A stretch of 64,000 nucleotides of DNA from Streptomyces melanogenes (GTDB lineage: Bacteria; Actinomycetota; Actinomycetes; Streptomycetales; Streptomycetaceae): contig NZ_BMTS01000005.1 in the NCBI RefSeq assembly GCF_014649795.1, positions 372,001 to 436,000 of the forward strand, given 5' to 3'. A program made the position numbers and the translations under genes. The first letter of the stretch is position 1. Every line of letters starts with the position of its first letter. Below the pieces are notes generated by a model that saw only the letters and a list, made by a program, of their open reading frames with translations, did not search any database and had not been told where the DNA came from. Shown here piece by piece: positions 44,392 to 52,719 of the stretch.

Positions 44392-45715
44392 CCGTCTCCT
44401 CCGCATCGGGCGCGTGATCGAGCCTGTCGGGGATGTACTGCGTGGTGCCGAAATCGGTGCCCATCGGCCCGACCAGGCGCGGCCGTTCGGTGTGCCCGCC
44501 CCCCGCGGGCGGATAGACCGTCGCGTGTCTCAGATACTGCTGTGCCGCCGCCTCCACGACCTGGGGCAGTATCTGCCCGAAGGCCTCCATGCTCGGTACG
44601 CCCTTGGCTGCGGCCCGGCACGCGGCCCGCCCCTGGCGCATCTTGGACGGCATGGTCTCTTCCAGGCGGTGCGTCAACTCCACCTCCGAAGCCCGGCTCT
44701 GGTGGTCGTCGCGGTTCCACGGGACGACCACGCTCACCCAGGGCCGGTGCTCGGCGTCGAAGGCCGCGAGCCGGGCGCGCCGGTCCTCGTCCTCCAGCGC
44801 CCACCGGTCCACCAGCAGGACCTCGGGCCGCGACGGCGGCTGTTTGCCGTCGAGGTGCAGCACCTCCTCGTCGAAGGAGGAGACGGTGGTCTGGTAGTTG
44901 AGCGAGCGCACCATGTCCTCCGCCACCAGCGCGAGCGGCCGGGCGGAGACGGGGTGGTAGGGGTTCCACTCCAGCGGGCTTTCCCCGTAGTACGCGTCGT
45001 CGCGGCCCTCGGGCAGCTCGTGGCGGGTGGGCGCGGCGACGGTGACGTGCATGGGCCGGGGGCCCTCGCTGGGGGCCGCGCCGAAGGCGCTGGGCGCCAG
45101 CCGGTAGTCGACGTGGCGGCCGGGCCGTATCGCGGTGGCGTCGGCGACGCTCACGATCCGTTTGGCGAGCTCGTAGACCGCGCGTTCGTACTCCTCGGCG
45201 AATATGCGCAGCTTGATCAGCCCGTAGAGCCCGTCGGTGACGTAGCGGTCGCCGAAGGCCCGGTGGTTGAACTGCAACCGCTCGGCGGGCCCGGGCAGTT
45301 GCTCGGGCGGGACCGGCACCCACAGGGCCGGCACGATCGCCTCGGCCGGGCGGTTGGTGTACGCCTGGTGCTGGATGGTGCGCTGCTCGAACGCGTACCA
45401 CTCGCGGCCGCACATCTCGCTCGCGAAGTAGCGCGGCGAGAACAGCGGCACGAACACCCGGCAGGAGGCGAGGACTTCGCCGAGACGCTCCGACCAGCCC
45501 TCGCCGGACCGTATCTCCCGGTCCATGAAGCCGGCGGGCGCACCGGCGGGCAGGTCGGTCATGGCCATCACATGGCCGCAGAGATCACGGAAGAGCCGCT
45601 CCACCCACATGTCGGGGTCCGGGCCGCCCGCCCCGTACCTCGGCGTGTGCGCGTAACTCAGAAAGAAGTAGGGCCGATGTTGGTCGGCCGGACGCGGCTG
45701 CGCTGATGCGTGCAC
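44375..45715 (-). CDS. fxsC: FxsC: TIR-like protein of the FxSxx-COOH system
   Basis: A 446-residue protein with an N-terminal TIR-like fold (YFFLSYAHTPRYGAGGPDPD, VFVPLFSPRYFASEMCGREW), a middle region including HVTVAAPTRHELPEG, and a C-terminal part typical of FxsC (SVVVPWNRDDHQSR). A Glu expected for TIR NADase activity may be in SEMCGREW but cannot be confirmed by eye. The start is GTG 45715. It lies between the acyltransferase (60-base gap) and fxsT (overlap). The annotation as FxsC relies on the context plus TIR-like sequence. Confidence 0.9.
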   Translation of the reverse strand: MHASAQPRPADQHRPYFFLSYAHTPRYGAGGPDPDMWVERLFRDLCGHVMAMTDLPAGAPAGFMDREIRSGEGWSERLGEVLASCRVFVPLFSPRYFASEMCGREWYAFEQRTIQHQAYTNRPAEAIVPALWVPVPPEQLPGPAERLQFNHRAFGDRYVTDGLYGLIKLRIFAEEYERAVYELAKRIVSVADATAIRPGRHVDYRLAPSAFGAAPSEGPRPMHVTVAAPTRHELPEGRDDAYYGESPLEWNPYHPVSARPLALVAEDMVRSLNYQTTVSSFDEEVLHLDGKQPPSRPEVLLVDRWALEDEDRRARLAAFDAEHRPWVSVVVPWNRDDHQSRASEVELTHRLEETMPSKMRQGRAACRAAAKGVPSMEAFGQILPQVVEAAAQQYLRHATVYPPAGGGHTERPRLVGPMGTDFGTTQYIPDRLDHAPDAEETDDSQS

Positions 45716-45775
45716 ACGACCCCCGTCCTGCAGTATTGAAGAACATCATTCCGGAGCGCACGGCGCTCCATCCCC

Positions 45776-46594
45776 TCACCGTTCGGTCAAACAAGGCCGC
45801 TTTTCGGTCATCCAGTCCACCGCATGGTCCACCGCCCCCTTGATCGAAAACAACCGGGCGGTTCTCCGTCCCAGCTGCCACTCTTTGCGCATTTCCTCCG
45901 GAAGGTCGGCCCCGACCGCCCCGAAGTCGCTGTCGTCGAGATCGACGTCGGGATAGTGGAACCATCCACGACGCCCACTCTCGTCCCGCACCACACAGCT
46001 GTACAGCTTCTTGGGCGGGTTGTGCAGATACCGGTATTCCGCGAGGTGAAAGGCGCTGCAGACGTCGAATCCCACATTGATCATGAGTACCCGGGCATCG
46101 GCCCGGTACAGCGCGCCGAGCGGCGACTTCTCGCCCAGATGACAATCGGGTTCATGCCCCTCCGTCAGCTCCAGGGCACGGCAGCCCCAGGCGGCGAAGG
46201 AGGTCTGCGGGTGGGTACTGCGCACCGCCCCTTCCGAGGTGCGCACCCACTCCGCCAACCGGCCCATTCCCTGACTTCGGGTCCGGTCCGGATCGAACGG
46301 CTCCATTCTGCGCTTGAAGTCCTTGTACGCGGCCGGATTCCGCAGCACGCTCCTGCTGCGCCGACGGTGGGCGAGCGAGGTGAGCGAGTTCTCCGGCGTG
46401 AAGGCCGGGACCACCAGGGTGCCCTTGATCCGTCCGCCGACCGCCTCCCGCAGGGCCTGCCCCAGCACCCCGGGGCCGTGCCCCAGCCCGCTCATCGAGG
46501 CGTGCACGAGCAGGGTGTCCCCCTCGTTGACCCCCATGGCGGCCAGGTCGTCGCGTAACGCGCTGGCCGGCACCGCTTGGGCTCGCTCATCCAC
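45776..46594 (-). CDS. AAC(3)-fold N-acyltransferase in the fxs operon
   Basis: A 272-residue protein of the aminoglycoside 3-N-acetyltransferase fold. GDTLLVHASMSGLG, RSTHPQTSFAAWG and the active-site SAFHLAEYRYL are present. The GTG start at 46594 overlaps the fxsB stop by 8 bases, with AGAGG six bases upstream. Codon 13 is TTA (46556-46558), so full expression should need bldA tRNA. Coupled to a RiPP maturase, it more probably acylates the peptide or a biosynthetic amine than an antibiotic; that is inference. Confidence 0.88.
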   Translation of the reverse strand: MDERAQAVPASALRDDLAAMGVNEGDTLLVHASMSGLGHGPGVLGQALREAVGGRIKGTLVVPAFTPENSLTSLAHRRRSRSVLRNPAAYKDFKRRMEPFDPDRTRSQGMGRLAEWVRTSEGAVRSTHPQTSFAAWGCRALELTEGHEPDCHLGEKSPLGALYRADARVLMINVGFDVCSAFHLAEYRYLHNPPKKLYSCVVRDESGRRGWFHYPDVDLDDSDFGAVGADLPEEMRKEWQLGRRTARLFSIKGAVDHAVDWMTEKRPCLTER

Positions 46595-48824
46595 GGGCTG
46601 CCTCTTCCCACTCCGACAGGACGTCGGCGACCAGGCTCTTCCCGCCCACGGTGAGTTCGGCCGCCCCCTGAAGAGCTTCCAGCGCCCGCCGGGTCTCCGC
46701 CAGAGTGCGTGCACTCCTGTCGTACGCGGCGACCGCCACCCGCTCATGCGTTTCGGCCAACAGGACCGAAACCGGTACCGGCTCCTCGTGCCAGTCGGCC
46801 CGGTGGAGCCAGCCGCCGTCCAGGGCGTACAGGTCCGCCACATCGCGCAGGGCCCGGAACCTGGCCCTGCGGAAGCCGCGCAGCAGCCCCAGCGCCAACG
46901 CGTCCCCCGTCAGCCCCACGGGCACCCCCAACGCCCCGTAGCCGTGCCGCCCGGCCACCGTTTCACCGGCGCCCGCGAGCGGGGTGAGCGTGGTCAGGGC
47001 GGCGGCCGCGGCGGCCGCGTGGCCCGGAACAGTGGCCGAGAGCAGCCCCCAGGCCGCGCCGAGCCGCCCGCTCCACTCGTCGGCCTCGGCGAGGCCGAGC
47101 CGCGGCAGCACCGCCGTGCCGAAGCAGTCGCGGTACGGGTCGAGGTCGTCGAGCGCCGGATCGGGCGCCCCGTCCCGGCCCAGGCCCCGCACCGGCAGCC
47201 AGTCGCCGCACGGCTCGCGCGGGCACTCCACCTCCAGCTCGAAGCGCTCGCCCCGGACCCGGAAGCCCTTCTCGGCCGCGACCACCTCCGCGCGGCCGGA
47301 CTCGCCCTCGGCGCCGACCCGCAGCTCCCCGAGGGTGGGCAGCACCAGCCTGCCGTCCGCGTACCCGACGGTGACGGGCACGTCGAGCCTGCCGCGCACG
47401 GCGGCGGCCGCGGTGTAGGCGGCGAGGCGGTGGGCGTGGGCGACGGCGTCGGAACGGCCGGTGCGCAGCGCCTCCAGGGTGGTGAGCAGCCAGCTGCGCG
47501 CGTACGGATGCGTCAGTACCTCGTCGAGGCCCGGCCCGTCGACGAGGGCGGTCAGCCGCCAGGCCTCGGCCCACTCGACGCCGCCGCGGCCGGCCAGATC
47601 GGCGTGCAGCCGGGCGAGCAGGGTGCGGGTGAGCTCGTTCTCGGCGGCGACGAGTTCACCGGGGTCGGCCAGGGCGCCCGGGACCAGACGGGTAGCCGTG
47701 CGGGTCTCGATGCCCCGCACCAGCGCCTCCAGGTCCTCGCAGTAGACCGAGGGGCCGTCGAAGGGGGCCCGGCCCGCCGCCTCGTTCGCCGAGCGGTAGC
47801 GGTGGGTGTAGAGCCCGCCGCCGCAGGAGCGCACCACCGGGCACTCGCGGCACTCGGGGCCGACCCCGGCCAGGCCGAGCTGGCGCACCCGGACGCCCGG
47901 GTGGGCGGCGACCTCGTCGAAGGAGTGCCGGAAGACGTCGAACCCGGTGGCGGCGGCGCCGTCGTAGGCGCTCTTGAGCGAGTCGACCTGCTCCAGGCTG
48001 CCGTCGGTCTCCACCACCACGAGGTCGGTGGGGGCCAGGCCCAGGGACTCGGTGAGGCTGGGGCCGCCGTTCAACGTCGACAGTACGGACTCGAACAGCC
48101 GGACCGGAACCGGTCTGCCCTGTTCCTCCCACCGGTCGAAGACCGCCAGGATCCACTCGGCGTATTCGGTCGGGGATCCGGCGGGGCGGGCCGGGGGTGC
48201 GTCCCAGGTGGCGTGCGGCAGCAGGTAGTCGATGCGCGGCGGGTCCAGGGCGATGAGCGCGTCGTGCACGGCGACCGGGTCGTTGGCCACGTCGATGGTG
48301 CAGAGCAGCCCGAGGAAGAGGTGGCGGTAGCGCTCGCTCTGGAGCAGTTCGACGGCCTTGAGGACCAGCGGATGGCTGGTGCGGCCGTCGGCGAAGCGGC
48401 GGTGGCGGTCGTTGGCCGACCGGTCGCCGTCGAGGGAGATGCCGACCTTCACGCCGAACTCGTCGAACAGGTCGAGGTAGCGGCTGCTGAGCTGGAGGCC
48501 GTTGGTGTGGATACGGAGATCGAGCTCCGCGACGCCGTCGAGGGCGGCGGTCAGCTCCTCGCACACCCGGCGCAGCCGTGCGGGGCCCGCCAGCAGCGGC
48601 TCCCCTCCGTGCAGGATCACTGACACGGAGGGCAGTACGTGTTTCTCGGCGTGCTCGGCCAGTCGCCGGGCCGTCCAGGAAATAGCCTCGTCAGAGATTG
48701 CCTTGGGGCGGGTACGCCAACTCTGATCAGGGGCTTCGTAGATATAGCAGTGATCACAAGCAAGATCGCATCTGCTGTGAACCTTGAGCACGATCTCGCG
48801 GAATGGGACCACGGGTGCAGTCAT
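46587..48824 (-). CDS. fxsB: FxsB: cyclophane-forming radical SAM/SPASM peptide maturase
   Basis: A 745-residue radical SAM enzyme. Cys19-x3-Cys23-x2-Cys26 (CDLACDHC) binds the SAM cluster, and a SPASM-type Cys group (CRECPVVRSCGGG) holds auxiliary Fe-S. FxsB relatives join an aromatic side chain to the beta-carbon of a residue two positions on, making a three-residue cyclophane; here that would link Phe51 and Ser53 of FxsA. The C-terminal ~345 residues resemble the domain fused in many maturases to an HExxH-type hydroxylase, but no HExxH is present. It starts 27 bases after fxsA. Confidence 0.93.
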   Translation of the reverse strand: MTAPVVPFREIVLKVHSRCDLACDHCYIYEAPDQSWRTRPKAISDEAISWTARRLAEHAEKHVLPSVSVILHGGEPLLAGPARLRRVCEELTAALDGVAELDLRIHTNGLQLSSRYLDLFDEFGVKVGISLDGDRSANDRHRRFADGRTSHPLVLKAVELLQSERYRHLFLGLLCTIDVANDPVAVHDALIALDPPRIDYLLPHATWDAPPARPAGSPTEYAEWILAVFDRWEEQGRPVPVRLFESVLSTLNGGPSLTESLGLAPTDLVVVETDGSLEQVDSLKSAYDGAAATGFDVFRHSFDEVAAHPGVRVRQLGLAGVGPECRECPVVRSCGGGLYTHRYRSANEAAGRAPFDGPSVYCEDLEALVRGIETRTATRLVPGALADPGELVAAENELTRTLLARLHADLAGRGGVEWAEAWRLTALVDGPGLDEVLTHPYARSWLLTTLEALRTGRSDAVAHAHRLAAYTAAAAVRGRLDVPVTVGYADGRLVLPTLGELRVGAEGESGRAEVVAAEKGFRVRGERFELEVECPREPCGDWLPVRGLGRDGAPDPALDDLDPYRDCFGTAVLPRLGLAEADEWSGRLGAAWGLLSATVPGHAAAAAAALTTLTPLAGAGETVAGRHGYGALGVPVGLTGDALALGLLRGFRRARFRALRDVADLYALDGGWLHRADWHEEPVPVSVLLAETHERVAVAAYDRSARTLAETRRALEALQGAAELTVGGKSLVADVLSEWEEAARG

Positions 48825-48851
48825 TCCGCCAGTCTAGAGCTCTCCGACAGA

Positions 48852-49019
48852 CTAGAGCGCCGAGTTGAAGGTCGACGCCTGCACGGGGCGACCGGTCGAC
48901 GAGGGCAGCACGCGGCCGAGCTTCCTGGCTGCGTCGGCGCCGCGGACGTCGATCTCGGCCAGGGGTACACGGCTCTTCTTCGCAGGGGCGAAGGAGAGAG
49001 AATTCACGGAGGTCTTCAC
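48852..49019 (-). CDS. fxsA: FxsA: FxSxx-COOH RiPP precursor peptide
   Basis: A 55-residue precursor. The GTG at 49019 follows AAGGA by five bases. The leader contains RVPLAEIDVRGADAARKLG, typical of FxsA leaders, and the C-terminus is RPVQASTFNSAL, ending exactly in the F-x-S-x-x-COOH signature (Phe51, Ser53). The expected modification is a Phe-Ser three-residue cyclophane by FxsB, with proteolysis by an unknown protease. It is the first gene of the fxsA-fxsB-AAC(3)-fxsC-fxsT operon and is divergent from the SLATT gene. Confidence 0.92.
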   Translation of the reverse strand: MKTSVNSLSFAPAKKSRVPLAEIDVRGADAARKLGRVLPSSTGRPVQASTFNSAL

Positions 49020-49095
49020 GGCCGTCCTTGATGGGTAATTCCTGCATGTGGACAGTGGTACCGACGACATGCACCGTTGCAGTGTCGGCGGCACG

Positions 49096-49123
49096 ACTTT
49101 ACTCTCTTGGCCACTGTTGGCAA
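49096..49123 (-). promoter_or_regulatory. Candidate fxs operon promoter
   Basis: On the minus strand TTGCCA (49123-49118) and TAAAGT (49101-49096) are 16 bases apart, about 77 bases upstream of the fxsA start. It is the best sigma-type match in the divergent region but is not verified. Confidence 0.4.
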
Positions 49124-49177
49124 CTGAGCACGACCGCTTGCCGCAAACGCGTGACCCAGCAATGCCGGAAGGTGTAC

Positions 49178-49192
49178 GGAACGGGTCGTTCC
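49178..49192. promoter_or_regulatory. Palindrome in fxsA-SLATT divergent region
   Basis: GGAACGGGTCGTTCC is a perfect 6-bp-arm dyad, 41 bases upstream of the SLATT start. Its GGAAC half also looks like an ECF-sigma -35. It is a candidate shared control point for the two divergent units. Confidence 0.4.
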
Positions 49193-49232
49193 ATCGAAAG
49201 AGTGATGACTAAAACCGCAGACAGGGGTGGAT

Positions 49233-50168
49233 GTGACGGCGATTCCCGGTCCTCTGCAAAGCATGGTCTTCCGCAACGCCGACCTGCCGGGTCTCTTCCA
49301 CCACGCGGACTCACTCGCGATAGGGCGTCAGCGGGCCGCGGTGAACAGCACCCGCTGGCAGTTGTGCCTGCTGGTGGTGGGGGCGGCGCTGGCGGCACTG
49401 CCGTGGAGGATGACGCTCGGTGGTGACTTCCGGCTGACGAGCGCGCTCAGCGCACTGGCGTACGCGGGGGTGCTCGCGGTGAGCTTCCGCGCCGCCCGCG
49501 GGCACGCGAAATCGCATTGGCAACTGAACCGTTCGGCGGCCGAGTTCATCAAATCCATGTGCTGGCGCTATGCCGTGCACGGCACTCCCTTCGACTCCCA
49601 CGCGCGCGATCCCGAAGGTCTGTTCACCCTCCGTTTGGAGGAAGGTCTGCGGGAACTGCGCAAGGTCGGCTGGCAGGACCCGCGCGAGGACCCGGCGTCG
49701 GGCCTGGCCGATGTGCCCCTCATCACCGCGCCCATGCGGGAGTTACGGGCGAAGGCGTTCACCGTACGCAAGGAGACGTACGTCCGGGACCGACTCATCG
49801 AGCAGCGCAACTGGTACCGGCGCCGCCAGGAGGCCTCCAAACGGGCCACCGCGCTGTGGACCTCCGCGATCACCCTGCTCACCGTTCTCGCGTTGCTCTT
49901 CGCGACGCTGCACATGTTCGGCGCGGCCGAGGGCGTCAAGGTCGCCGGGCTGCTCTCGGCGGCGGCCGCCGCGTGTCTGGCGTGGAGCGAGATCCGCCGC
50001 CACCAGCCGCTGATCTCGGCGCACTCCCTGGTGGAGCAGGACCTCAAGGAGATGCACGTGGCCATGGAGAACACGGTCAGCGAGCGGGAGTGGCCGGCGG
50101 CGGTCTACGAGACCGAGCGGGTCGTGTCGCCCCAGCACACCGACTGGCTGGCCCGGCTCCGCAGTTGA
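49233..50168 (+). CDS. SLATT (DUF4231)-type tandem 2TM protein
   Basis: A 311-residue membrane protein with two transmembrane pairs (about residues 43-58 and 69-86, then 207-229 and 235-251), each followed by helical segments (KSHWQLNRSAAEFIK; SAHSLVEQDLKEMH), as in SLATT-domain proteins. SLATT proteins are predicted pore-forming effectors controlled by SLOG or SMODS nucleotide systems. Here a SLOG-like gene converges 16 bases away. Codon 171 is TTA (49743-49745), making it a bldA target. GTG 49233 is preferred to GTG 49227 because AGGGG lies five bases upstream. Confidence 0.8.
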   Translation: MTAIPGPLQSMVFRNADLPGLFHHADSLAIGRQRAAVNSTRWQLCLLVVGAALAALPWRMTLGGDFRLTSALSALAYAGVLAVSFRAARGHAKSHWQLNRSAAEFIKSMCWRYAVHGTPFDSHARDPEGLFTLRLEEGLRELRKVGWQDPREDPASGLADVPLITAPMRELRAKAFTVRKETYVRDRLIEQRNWYRRRQEASKRATALWTSAITLLTVLALLFATLHMFGAAEGVKVAGLLSAAAAACLAWSEIRRHQPLISAHSLVEQDLKEMHVAMENTVSEREWPAAVYETERVVSPQHTDWLARLRS

Positions 50169-50184
50169 TCGCCGGATGCGGCTC

Positions 50185-50664
50185 CTACGGGCGGCGCACC
50201 CCGTCGCACCACACCACCGTGACGGCTTTGCCCAGGCCGCGGGCGTACTGGACGATGTCACCGGTGCCGCCGAGGCCCCGCGCGGGCTGGCCGTCCCAGA
50301 CGGCGACCAACCGGTCGCAGTTGTCCGCGATATAGGCGCCGGCCGCGTAGTACGCCTCGTCCGTCGCGTGCGGGAAGTCCATCCGGACCTCCTGGGTGGC
50401 TCTTCTCTTCAGGCCCCGGTAGCGGGCGAGTTCGGCGGCGTCCGCGAAGCCGTTCTCGTAGTCGCCGCTGGGAATCACCACGGTCAGGGAGGCGCCGCAC
50501 TCCAGGGCGATGGCCGCGAACAGCTGGTCCGCGCCAGCCGCGAGGCTGGAGAGGGCTTCGAGGGAGCCGTCGTGTCCGCACAGCAGGCTCCGCAGACAGC
50601 TGCGGATCTCCCCCAGCGCCTCGGAGGGAATGTCTCGGTGACCGGTCACTCCGATGCGTTTCAC
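50185..50664 (-). CDS. SLOG-like (LOG/TIR-SLOG) nucleotide-sensing protein
   Basis: A 159-residue Rossmannoid protein. GVTGHRDIPSE at the N-terminus, SSLAAGADQLFAAIALE, VVIPSGDYENGFAD and the C-terminal GQPARGLGGTGDIVQYARGLG match the SLOG superfamily, thought to bind or cleave nucleotide-derived signals. The GTG at 50664 follows GGGGTGA; the upstream 20 codons are excluded. It converges on the SLATT gene, so a sensor-effector pair is plausible but would be transcribed separately. Confidence 0.8.
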   Translation of the reverse strand: MKRIGVTGHRDIPSEALGEIRSCLRSLLCGHDGSLEALSSLAAGADQLFAAIALECGASLTVVIPSGDYENGFADAAELARYRGLKRRATQEVRMDFPHATDEAYYAAGAYIADNCDRLVAVWDGQPARGLGGTGDIVQYARGLGKAVTVVWCDGVRRP

Positions 50665-50761
50665 TGACTCACCCCGTGTGTCCGGTCGCCTCTCCGCCGT
50701 GAACATCCTCCCAAAAAGGCGCATCGCGTCCAGTCGTGACCATCGGACGGGCGCAGGGAAT

Positions 50762-50792
50762 GAGCCCCCGTCCGATGGCCGGACGAGGGCTC
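50762..50792 (-). terminator. Terminator after streptogrisin gene
   Basis: Arms 50762-50774 and 50780-50792 match at 12 of 13 positions with a 5-base loop. A second hairpin, CGCTGCC with GGCAGCG, lies a few bases nearer the stop at 50824. Confidence 0.65.
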
Positions 50793-50823
50793 GCCGCTGC
50801 CGGGGCAGCGAGATGATCAGCCG

Positions 50824-51729
50824 TCAGAAGAGGCTGACGCCATAGGCGTTCATGGCCTCGACCACGGGCTGGAAGAAGGTCGTGCCGCCGGAGGAGCAGT
50901 TGCCGCTGCCGCCGGAGGTGAGGCCGAGGGCGGTCGAGCCGGCGTAGAGCGGGCCGCCGGAGTCGCCGGGCTCGGCGCACACCGTGGTCCTGATCAGGCC
51001 GTACACGATGTCACCGCCGCCGTAGTTGACGGTGGCGTTGAGCGCGGTGACCCGGCCGCTGTGGATGCCGGTGGTCGAGCCGCGCCGGGTGACCGTCTGG
51101 CCGACCGTGGGGTTGGCCGCGCTGCTGATGGGCTGGCTGCCCACGGCGCTCGGGTGGGCGAGCGAGGTGTTGGTGTACTGCACCAGGCCGTAGTCGTTGC
51201 CCGGGAAGCTGGTGCCGACGGTCGGGCCGATGCTGGTGGAGTGCGAGGAGCTGGTGTACCAGGGCGGCTTGCCCTCGGTGCAGTGACCGGCCGTCAGGAA
51301 GTAGTAGGTGCTGCCCTTCTTGACGTTGAAGCCGAGGGAGCAGCGCCAGCTCGGCGCGTAGATGGCGTCGCCGCCGGAGAGCAGCTTGCTGAACTTGCCG
51401 GGGGTGCGCTCGACGCGTATGGCGGACGCGTTGGCGCCTGCCTGTCGCTTGATCTTGGCTATGTCGGCCTTGCTCACGGTGGAGTCGGCGGTCACGACCA
51501 GCGTGTGGGTGGCGGGGTCGACGTTCCAGGCGGTTCCGGCGACATCGGCGCCGAGCACGGCACTGCTCGCGGCCGAGAGCTGGGTGGCGCTGAACGCCTG
51601 GGACGGGGTGGCGCTCGCGGTGGGGATCGCGAGGGCGCCGGCGGCGAGGAGCCCGGCGGTGAGGGCGACTGCCTTGGTGCGTCTCGCGAGACCGCGGTGG
51701 TGCGTGGGGGTGGTGCGCTTGATCCTCAC
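50824..51729 (-). CDS. Secreted streptogrisin-like serine protease
   Basis: A 301-residue preproenzyme of the S1 streptogrisin type. A signal peptide ends near ASATPSQAF, and a short propeptide (to about residue 115, [19 protein letters not shown]) is an intramolecular chaperone. The mature protease has His in LTAGHC, Asp in GNDYGLVQY and Ser in [10 protein letters not shown]. Three Cys pairs are available. The start is GTG 51729 after GGGAGG. Such enzymes are typically made at sporulation or growth transition. Confidence 0.95.
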   Translation of the reverse strand: MRIKRTTPTHHRGLARRTKAVALTAGLLAAGALAIPTASATPSQAFSATQLSAASSAVLGADVAGTAWNVDPATHTLVVTADSTVSKADIAKIKRQAGANASAIRVERTPGKFSKLLSGGDAIYAPSWRCSLGFNVKKGSTYYFLTAGHCTEGKPPWYTSSSHSTSIGPTVGTSFPGNDYGLVQYTNTSLAHPSAVGSQPISSAANPTVGQTVTRRGSTTGIHSGRVTALNATVNYGGGDIVYGLIRTTVCAEPGDSGGPLYAGSTALGLTSGGSGNCSSGGTTFFQPVVEAMNAYGVSLF

Positions 51730-51925
51730 TTCTTTTCCTCCCGAGGGGAATCGAGGGGCCCGAGTTGGGTGGGGGGACCCCGTGAGGCGCAGCCGGAGCT
51801 GATGGCAGCACTGTTGAGCGCAAGCCGTGCTCCTGACAAGCGCTGGGAGGGAGTATTCGGTGGCCCGGCCATCGGGCGCAAGGGCGCCTTTCGGCATGGC
51901 CGTTGGGGGTTTCGGAGCCGGCGGG

Positions 51926-52714
51926 TCAGCGGGTGAGGACGGTCCGCTCGCCCGCCGCGACCGCCGCGTCGAGGGTGTTGCCCGGGGGCGGGAAGGGGCA
52001 GATGAAGTGCTCGGCGAAGGCGCACGGCGGCAGCAGCGCGCGATTGAAGTCCACCGTGAGCCGTCCCTGTGCATCGGGTGCGCCGGGGCGCAGGAAGCGG
52101 AACCGGAAGGTCGAGTCCCCGCTGGTCGCATCGGCGAACACCGCCCAGAGCGCGCCGTCGTCCTCGACGGCCACCTGGAGGGTGTGCTCCCGGCCGTCGA
52201 GCGCGAAGGCGAGCTCCCCGCCGAGGCCGAGCCCGCGCTCGACTCCGTCGGCGTTCGCCACCCGTACGGTCCGCGCCTCGTCGTACGGGCGGAAGGTGGC
52301 GGGCACCGCCCAGCGCGCCTCGTACGGCGTCGCCTCGATGCCCGCGAAGGCGCGCCGGCGCTCGGCCTCCGGGTCCCAGACCCGTACCGCCCACAGCCCT
52401 TCGCGGCGCAGCACCACGAGCCGCCGCGCGCCCTGGGCCAGCCGGGACTCGCCGACCGGCGTGTGGTCGGCGGTCAGCCGCACCTCGCCGTTGAAGGGCT
52501 TTCCGTCGAGGACGATCCCGTCCTGCGCGGCGGCCGTGAGCACCACCGCGTCGTCGTCTTCGCGCCACTGGCCGGGCACGGCCGGAATTCGACCTTCCAC
52601 CGCGTCGGCGAGCCAGTGGGTGCCGGTCAGCGCCAGCGGGCCGTAGGGAGCCGAGACGCTCTCGACGCGCCGTTCGTGCCAGTTCTTCCACTCCTGTGCC
52701 GCGTCCGTGCTCAA
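51926..52714 (-). CDS. DUF1684 protein
   Basis: A 262-residue soluble protein of the DUF1684 family: [36 protein letters not shown], and the conserved C-terminal [27 protein letters not shown]. No catalytic role is established for the family. It follows the flavin monooxygenases in an operon. The start may be TTG 52714 (AAGG nine bases upstream) or TTG 52723, which overlaps the previous stop as TTGA. Its Cys pair in [12 protein letters not shown] is strictly spaced and could bind metal; that is a guess. Confidence 0.82.
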   Translation of the reverse strand: MSTDAAQEWKNWHERRVESVSAPYGPLALTGTHWLADAVEGRIPAVPGQWREDDDAVVLTAAAQDGIVLDGKPFNGEVRLTADHTPVGESRLAQGARRLVVLRREGLWAVRVWDPEAERRRAFAGIEATPYEARWAVPATFRPYDEARTVRVANADGVERGLGLGGELAFALDGREHTLQVAVEDDGALWAVFADATSGDSTFRFRFLRPGAPDAQGRLTVDFNRALLPPCAFAEHFICPFPPPGNTLDAAVAAGERTVLTR

Positions 52715-52719
52715 TGTGT

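Noticed and set aside
40522..44901. 1459-codon open frame opposite fxsT and fxsC
   Set aside because: Longest frame in the region but pure shadow: Val/Asp/Gly/Arg-rich, no domain, opposite two well-supported genes.
45776..46594. Aminoglycoside resistance gene
   Set aside because: The fold fits AAC(3), but overlap with fxsB and operon context argue for a RiPP-related substrate; resistance is not supported by anything seen.
46314..48623. 769-codon open frame opposite fxsB
   Set aside because: Antisense shadow with low-complexity composition.
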